Source of the DNA: Moraxellaceae bacterium | GTDB taxonomy: Bacteria > Pseudomonadota > Gammaproteobacteria > Pseudomonadales > Moraxellaceae | Assembly: GCA_020697295.1 (NCBI GenBank) | Contig: JAJFBF010000017.1 | Span: 1-55,999, forward strand | DNA: 55,999 nucleotides | Direction: 5' to 3' | Shown here: piece by piece, positions 50,791-55,999 of the stretch | How the letters are laid out: each line of letters begins with the position of its first letter | Numbering within the stretch: the stretch's first letter is position 1 | Made by a program: the position numbers and the translations under genes | Notes under the pieces: generated by a model | What the model saw: only the letters and a program-made list of their open reading frames with translations | Told to the model about the DNA's origin: nothing | Databases searched by the model: none

Positions 50791-53319
50791 TCAGGCCGGC
50801 AGCGCCAAGCGCTCACCGCCCGGCTCCAGCATCTGCCGACCGATCAGGGCCTCGGCCTTGATGGCCTCGACCGGGCGCGAAAGCAGGAAACCCTGCACGA
50901 AATGGCAGCCCAGTTCGCGCAGGGCGATCAGCTGCACATCGGTTTCCACGCCCTCGGCAATCACGTTGAGGCCCAGGTGGCGGCTCAGCGAAGCAATGGC
51001 CCGCACCACGATGGCCTCCTTGCCACCCGCCTCCAGGCCCTCCATGAAGGAGCGGTCGATCTTGAGAGCGTTGACCTTGAAGTTGGCCAGGTAGTTGAGG
51101 GAGGAATAGCCGGTCCCGAAGTCGTCGATATAGACATGCACCTCGTTGTCATCGAGAAGCTGAATGTTCTGCATGCACAGCTCGGCGTTCTCGATGATCT
51201 GGGTCTCCGTGATTTCAAGGCGCAGCGTCCCCGGCAGCACGTGATGCTTGAGGATCAGGTCGCGAACCTCGCCCGGCATGGCGGGCTCGGCGAAATAACG
51301 CGCCCCCAGGTTCACGCTCACGCTGAGCGGCACGCCGCCGGCGTGCTTCTGCCACAGGCCGAGCTGGCGACAGGCTTCGTTCATCACCCAGCGCGTAAGC
51401 GGAATGATGAGGCCGGTCTCCTCGGCCAGCGGAATGAACTGCACCGGCGAGATCATGCCGCGCTGCGGATGCGGCCAGCGCACCAGGGCCTCGAAGCCCG
51501 ACACCAGGCCGCTCTCCAGCGACACGATGGGCTGGTAATAGAGCAGCAGCTGGTTGGCCTCGATGGCGCGACGCAGCTCGGCCACCATGCGCAGGCGGTC
51601 CACCACTTCCTCGCGCATGTGCTGGGCAAACACCACCTGGGTGCCACGGCCGCTGTGCTTGGCCATGTACATCGCGGTATCCGCGTCGCGCAGCATTTCC
51701 TCGGGCTCGCGGTACTGGTTGCTGCTGAGGACGATCCCGATGCTGACGCCGGCATTGATCTCCTGTCCGTCCAGGCGCATCGGCTGCAACATGCGCTTTT
51801 GCACGCGCAGGGCTGCCTGCACAGCATCGGGCTCGCCTTCGATATCGTCGACCAGCACGGCGAACTCATCGCCGCCCAGGCGGGCCACCATGTCGTTGGG
51901 GCGGAACTCCTGCTGCAGGCGTGAGCTGAACTCGATCAGGAGACGGTCGCCCTTGACGTGGCCCAGGCTGTCATTGACCCACTTGAAGCGGTCCAGGTCC
52001 ATGAACAGCACGCAGAACTGGTAGTCGGGGTTGCGCTGCGCGCGCGACATGGCGCTGCGGAGCTGGTCGAAAAGATAATTGCGGTTGGGCAGTCCGGTCA
52101 GGGTGTCGTAAAGGGCGCGCTTGCGCAGCTCTTCCTGCTGGCGGCGGCGCTCGAACACACGCGCGACCTGGGCGCAGACCTGCTGCATCAGGGCCTGCAG
52201 GTGATCGTCCGGCTGCTCGTGGCGGGCCGACATGAACTCCAGCACGGCGACCAGCTCGTCGTTGACGATGACCGGGAAGGCAATGCCGCTGACCTGGGTA
52301 TCGGTCAGCATTTCCTCGAGGCGCACGGACTGGATGTTCCAGGCCGGTTCGCCGGTGCGCAGCACGTCCTGGAACAGCGAGGACCCCATGGTGGGCAGGG
52401 GCTCGGTCTCCAGGTGCTGGCGCCAGCGCAGGTCGGCCTCGCGGTTGATGTAGCGCACTGCAGTGCGCTCGCCCTGGGCCGGCTTGACCAGCACGGCATG
52501 GCCGGCAATCCAGCCCATGTTGGTGCAGATACGCCCCAGGCTGAGTTCCAGCATGGAATGCACATCGCTGCTCTCGTTGCCGATGGCGGCCATGTCATAA
52601 AGCAGCTGGTATTTTTCCTGGCGGTGGCAAAGGGTCTGCAGGAAGTCGCGACGCGCCGAGTATTCCATCATGTGACCGGCCACCGAGCAGACCGTCAACG
52701 GGAAAAGGAAGTACAGCATGGCGTTGAGCCAGTCGGGCTGCCCCCCCTGCCAGAACGTGGCCAGGGTGGCCAGGGCAAAGCCGGCGACGGCGCTGGCGGC
52801 CACGAGCCGGGCGCGCAGGCGCAGCAGGGTAAAGGCCACGACCAGCACGAAGATCGTTTCATAGGCGATGATCTGCCCGAAATAGCTGTGCCCCAGCGCC
52901 ATGGCGCCATAGACCGTGGTGAGCACCGAACTGCCCACGGCCACGCCAATAATCCCCTCCACATGCCGTGGCAGGCTGCGCAGGAAGGAGCTGCCCCACA
53001 TCAGGATCAGGATGGCGCCCACCGGAACGACGCTGTTCCAGAGCCAGAAGCCAAGACCGCTTCGGCCCCCGGAGAGCATGGCCACCGGCAGTACCACCGC
53101 CAGGTAAAGCAGCATCATCCCGTAGATGGAGTAACGCAGCATGGTGGCGGCCTTGCGCCGGTAATGGGCGCGAAAGGCTTCCTCAAGACGCTCTGTCAGG
53201 CGCAGCAGCCCGAGCGGCTTGCCGCCCAGCAGGGCTCGAAGTTCAGGAATGGAGGCGGGAAATTCGGTTTCGGTGGTGGCGGGAGCGTCCGCAACGGACT
53301 GCCCTGGCATGGCTTGCAT
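50791..53319 (-). CDS. membrane GAF-GGDEF-EAL cyclic-di-GMP protein
   Basis: An 842-residue enzyme for making and breaking c-di-GMP. After ~55 residues come about six membrane helices (about 60-225), a GAF domain (about 245-390), a GGDEF domain with intact RLGGDEF (482-486) and an EAL domain with EALVRW (610-615), NLGARYF, EITETQ, IDDFGTGYSSL and AEGVETD. Both catalytic sites look complete. Start choice is uncertain: ATG 53319 has AGGGG five bases upstream, whereas ATG 53376 would add 19 residues of unusual sequence. It stands alone, with a terminator after it, and shares signalling chemistry with the HD-GYP protein at 21201. Confidence 0.92.
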   Translation of the reverse strand: MQAMPGQSVADAPATTETEFPASIPELRALLGGKPLGLLRLTERLEEAFRAHYRRKAATMLRYSIYGMMLLYLAVVLPVAMLSGGRSGLGFWLWNSVVPVGAILILMWGSSFLRSLPRHVEGIIGVAVGSSVLTTVYGAMALGHSYFGQIIAYETIFVLVVAFTLLRLRARLVAASAVAGFALATLATFWQGGQPDWLNAMLYFLFPLTVCSVAGHMMEYSARRDFLQTLCHRQEKYQLLYDMAAIGNESSDVHSMLELSLGRICTNMGWIAGHAVLVKPAQGERTAVRYINREADLRWRQHLETEPLPTMGSSLFQDVLRTGEPAWNIQSVRLEEMLTDTQVSGIAFPVIVNDELVAVLEFMSARHEQPDDHLQALMQQVCAQVARVFERRRQQEELRKRALYDTLTGLPNRNYLFDQLRSAMSRAQRNPDYQFCVLFMDLDRFKWVNDSLGHVKGDRLLIEFSSRLQQEFRPNDMVARLGGDEFAVLVDDIEGEPDAVQAALRVQKRMLQPMRLDGQEINAGVSIGIVLSSNQYREPEEMLRDADTAMYMAKHSGRGTQVVFAQHMREEVVDRLRMVAELRRAIEANQLLLYYQPIVSLESGLVSGFEALVRWPHPQRGMISPVQFIPLAEETGLIIPLTRWVMNEACRQLGLWQKHAGGVPLSVSVNLGARYFAEPAMPGEVRDLILKHHVLPGTLRLEITETQIIENAELCMQNIQLLDDNEVHVYIDDFGTGYSSLNYLANFKVNALKIDRSFMEGLEAGGKEAIVVRAIASLSRHLGLNVIAEGVETDVQLIALRELGCHFVQGFLLSRPVEAIKAEALIGRQMLEPGGERLALPA

Positions 53320-53645
53320 GAATGCCCCTGGTACGACGCAAAAAACGACTTGTTTCGGCATTACCGGGCTCTTCATGAGCCTCTACCTTGGTATAGGGGC
53401 AGGCTAAGAGACTCTGCATGGAAGTGCCAAGTGCTATTAATCAGTCGTTTCTGACGAGCGGCCGATGCAGCCGGCCAGACGGATTGCGCCGACAAAATTT
53501 GACAGAAAATGCCTATAAATCGACATTTCCCGAGAATTTGCAGGGACAACTCAGCCAATTGTCGAGTGGCACTTTGGCCGGCACTGGCTACAATCCGGCC
53601 GCCACTTCAGATGTGGCTTTTGCCGTTTGCCGCCGAGGTTTGTCC

Positions 53646-55999
53646 ATGCCTGTTTCCGCCCTCCCCGCGCTGCCCGACTTTCCCCGCAAGGGCGGGGACC
53701 GTCGCCACTGGGGACGGCTCGCCGGCAGCGGCCTCGCCCTTGCCCTGGCGGAGGCGGCGGAGCGCCATCCGGGCGTGGCCATGGTCATCACCAGCGACAC
53801 CCAGGCCGCCACCCGCCTCGAGGAGGAGTTGCGCTTCTTCCTGGGCGACCGCCTGCCACTGCTGCATTTCGCCGACTGGGAAACCCTGCCCTACGATCCC
53901 TTCTCGCCCCACCAGGACATCATCTCGGCCCGCCTCAAGACCCTGGCCCGCCTGCCCTCCCTGCAGCGCGGCCTGCTGGTGGTGCCCATCACCACCCTTG
54001 CCCACCGCATTGCCCCGCGCGGCTACCTGGGGGGACGTTCCCTGGCCCTGGCGAAGGGCCAGAAGCTCGATATCACGGAATTCCGCCGCCAGCTCGAGGG
54101 CGCCGGCTATGTCGCCGTCGACACCGTCTACGAGCATGGCGAGTTCGCCGTGCGCGGCAGCCTGATCGACCTCTTCCCCATGGGCACCGACGCGCCGCTG
54201 CGCATCGAGCTTTTTGACGACGAGATCGAGACCCTGCGCCGCTTCGATACCGAGACGCAGCGCACCATCGACGGCATCGACCGCCTGGAGCTGCTGCCGG
54301 CCAAGGAGTTCCCGCTCGACAAGGCCGCCATCCGGCAATTCCGCGACGCCTGGGCCCAGGCCTTCACCGGCGATCCCAAACGCTCGCCGGTCTACCAGGA
54401 CGTGACCAACGGCCTTGCCGCGAGCGGCATCGAGTACTACCTGCCGCTGTTCTTTGAAGCCACCGGCACCCTCTTCGATTACCTGCCCGGCAATACCCTG
54501 GTCCTGCTCGACAGCGGCGCCGGCCTGCAGATGGGGCATTTCTGGCAGGAGATCCGCAACCGCTACGAGGACCGTCGCGGCGACACCACGCGCCCCTTGC
54601 TGCCGCCGGAGAAACTCTTCCTGCGCGACAACGAGTTGTTCGAGGCACTGGGCCGCTTCCCGCGCATCGACTGGCAGGGCGGCCCGCTCGAAGAGCGCGC
54701 CGGCCAGCACAACCTGTCCTTCGAGACGCCACCGGCGCTGCCCGTGGAGATCCGCCAGGAGGAACCCCTGGCGGCGCTGCTGGGCTTTATCCAGAACCAT
54801 CCGGGTACGCGACTGCTGTTTTGCGCCGAAACCGCGGGCCGACGCGAGAGCCTGCTGGAGCTGCTCGCCCGCGGCGGCATCAAGCCGCAGGCCGTGGCGG
54901 ACTGGCAGGACTTCCTGGCCCGCAGCGATGCCGGCCCCGCCATCACCGTGGCGCCGCTGGAGCAGGGGCTGTGGCTCACTGAACCGCCGCTGGCCGTCAT
55001 CGCCGAATCGCAGCTGCTCGGCCAGCGCGTCATGCAGAGCCGACGCCGCAAGGCCAGCAGCCAGGACGTCTCCGGCGAGCAGGTCATCCGCAACCTCAGC
55101 GAGCTGCAGCCGGGCGCGCCGGTGGTGCATATCGACCATGGCGTCGGCCGCTACCAGGGCCTGGTGACGCTGGAGGTGGACGGCCAGGCCCAGGAATTCC
55201 TGCTGCTCGAGTATGCCGACAGCGCCAAGCTCTATGTGCCTGTTTCCAGCCTGCAGCTGATTGCCCGCTACTCCGGCGCCGACGACGAACACGCCCCGCT
55301 GCACCGCCTCGGCACCGAGCAATGGACCAAGGCACGGCGCAAGGCCGCCGAGCAGGTACGCGATACCGCCGCCGAACTGCTCAATATCTATGCGCGCCGT
55401 GCCGCGCGTCCGGGACATCCCTTCAGCTTCAATGAAAGCGAATACGCGTTGTTTTCCTCGGGCTTTCCCTTCGAGGAAACCGCCGACCAGGCCGCGGCCA
55501 TCATCGCCACCGTCACCGACCTGCGCACACCGCGTCCCATGGACCGCCTGATTTGCGGCGACGTGGGGTTCGGCAAGACGGAAGTGGCGATGCGCGCCGC
55601 CTTCGTGGCGGTGCAGGACGGCTTCCAGGTGGCGGTACTGGTGCCCACTACATTGCTGGCGCAGCAGCACTACGAGAATTTCCGCGACCGCTTCGCCGAC
55701 TGGCCGGTGAAAATCGAAGTGCTGTCGCGCTTCAAGAGCACCAAGGAACAGAACGTGGCGCTGGGGCAGCTGGCCGAGGGCAAGATCGACATCATCATCG
55801 GCACCCACAAGCTGCTCCAGGAGGATGTGAAATTCCGCAACCTCGGCCTCATCATCGTTGACGAGGAGCACCGCTTCGGCGTGCGCCACAAGGAGGCGCT
55901 GAAGAACATGCGCGCCGAAGTCGACATGCTGACGCTGACCGCGACGCCCATCCCGCGCACGCTCAACATGGCCTTTGCCGGCATGCGCGACCTGTCCAT
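53646..55999 (+). CDS. mfd: transcription-repair coupling factor Mfd, N-terminal two thirds (3' end outside window)
   Basis: The frame is open from ATG 53646 to the right edge, giving 784 residues of a protein of about 1150. Mfd removes RNA polymerase stalled at DNA damage and recruits UvrA. Visible domains: the UvrB-like D1 region (WETLPYDPFSPHQDIISARL, LAHRIAPRGYL), D2/D3, the RNA-polymerase-interacting domain near 480-560 (GAPVVHIDHGVGRYQGL, FLLLEYADSAKLYVPV), and the start of the translocase motor with Walker A GDVGFGKTEVA (about 637-647), VPTTLLAQQHYENF, IIIGTHKLL and the DEEH box at 739-742 followed by RFGVRHKE and TLTATPIPRTL. The C-terminal UvrA-binding domain lies beyond the window. 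Confidence 0.96.
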   Translation, partial: MPVSALPALPDFPRKGGDRRHWGRLAGSGLALALAEAAERHPGVAMVITSDTQAATRLEEELRFFLGDRLPLLHFADWETLPYDPFSPHQDIISARLKTLARLPSLQRGLLVVPITTLAHRIAPRGYLGGRSLALAKGQKLDITEFRRQLEGAGYVAVDTVYEHGEFAVRGSLIDLFPMGTDAPLRIELFDDEIETLRRFDTETQRTIDGIDRLELLPAKEFPLDKAAIRQFRDAWAQAFTGDPKRSPVYQDVTNGLAASGIEYYLPLFFEATGTLFDYLPGNTLVLLDSGAGLQMGHFWQEIRNRYEDRRGDTTRPLLPPEKLFLRDNELFEALGRFPRIDWQGGPLEERAGQHNLSFETPPALPVEIRQEEPLAALLGFIQNHPGTRLLFCAETAGRRESLLELLARGGIKPQAVADWQDFLARSDAGPAITVAPLEQGLWLTEPPLAVIAESQLLGQRVMQSRRRKASSQDVSGEQVIRNLSELQPGAPVVHIDHGVGRYQGLVTLEVDGQAQEFLLLEYADSAKLYVPVSSLQLIARYSGADDEHAPLHRLGTEQWTKARRKAAEQVRDTAAELLNIYARRAARPGHPFSFNESEYALFSSGFPFEETADQAAAIIATVTDLRTPRPMDRLICGDVGFGKTEVAMRAAFVAVQDGFQVAVLVPTTLLAQQHYENFRDRFADWPVKIEVLSRFKSTKEQNVALGQLAEGKIDIIIGTHKLLQEDVKFRNLGLIIVDEEHRFGVRHKEALKNMRAEVDMLTLTATPIPRTLNMAFAGMRDLS

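Noticed and set aside
53607..55889. 760-codon open frame on the minus strand opposite mfd
   Set aside because: The plus strand carries an unmistakable mfd gene through the same bases (Walker A, DEEH box). The antisense frame stays open only because GC-rich codons rarely give stops there; its product has no recognisable domain.

Overview
The window is 56 kb of GC-rich DNA, densely coded on both strands. Codon choice favours G or C at third positions, and the housekeeping genes (dbpA, mfd, alaA, htpX, nadA, putA, cydAB) match proteobacterial proteins best. A gammaproteobacterium with a large acyl-CoA metabolism, for example of the Nevskiales/Solimonadaceae or a neighbouring order, fits best. 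That placement is inference from gene content and recall of families, not a search.

Layout. 1-2000: the end of dbpA and a PaaG-like crotonase. 2000-3450: a secreted Gln-rich protein with three peptidoglycan-binding domains. 3780-10200: a lipid/acyl-CoA block with an AidB-type acyl-CoA dehydrogenase, a nitrilase-family amidohydrolase, a membrane fatty acid desaturase, a PaaX-type repressor and two crotonases. A 10-bp inverted repeat in the divergent PaaX/crotonase promoter region looks like the repressor's operator. 10400-14430: a DUF445 membrane protein and a cyanide-insensitive-type cytochrome bd oxidase (cydA-cydB). 14487-21000: a second acyl-CoA block with an MDR oxidoreductase, DUF1304 protein, SDR, histidine phosphatase, APH-like kinase, acyl-CoA dehydrogenase and a divergent LysR regulator. 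21200-25730: an HD-GYP phosphodiesterase, a secreted esterase, and a translationally coupled pair made of a DUF692/MNIO-type enzyme and an unrecognised partner. 25900-26160: a tRNA-Ala/tRNA-Glu unit with its own promoter. 26450-30320: glutathione peroxidase, msrB, an alanine aminotransferase carrying an N-terminal HTH-like domain, and htpX. 30400-31400: a Phd/PIN toxin-antitoxin pair and a frameshifted HicB remnant.

31800-36400 is an accessory island: an AT-rich gene resembling type VI lipase immunity proteins, and a type I secretion adaptor and ABC exporter with no substrate gene in view. 36700-39900 holds a NarL-type two-component system followed by a stand-alone LuxR HTH protein. 40000-43750 holds a large lipoprotein and two DUF4142 proteins. 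The window then runs through nadA, putA, an Atm1-like ABC exporter, dodecin and a GGDEF-EAL protein, and ends inside mfd, which continues past the right edge.

Scattered through the intergenic spaces are short hairpin repeats built on GTCGGG..CCCGAC cores. One family has six copies, all in the same orientation; another forms REPIN-like doublets. The best leads for something undescribed are the MNIO/partner pair, the HTH-alanine aminotransferase fusion, and the AT-rich orphan immunity-like gene beside the type I exporter.
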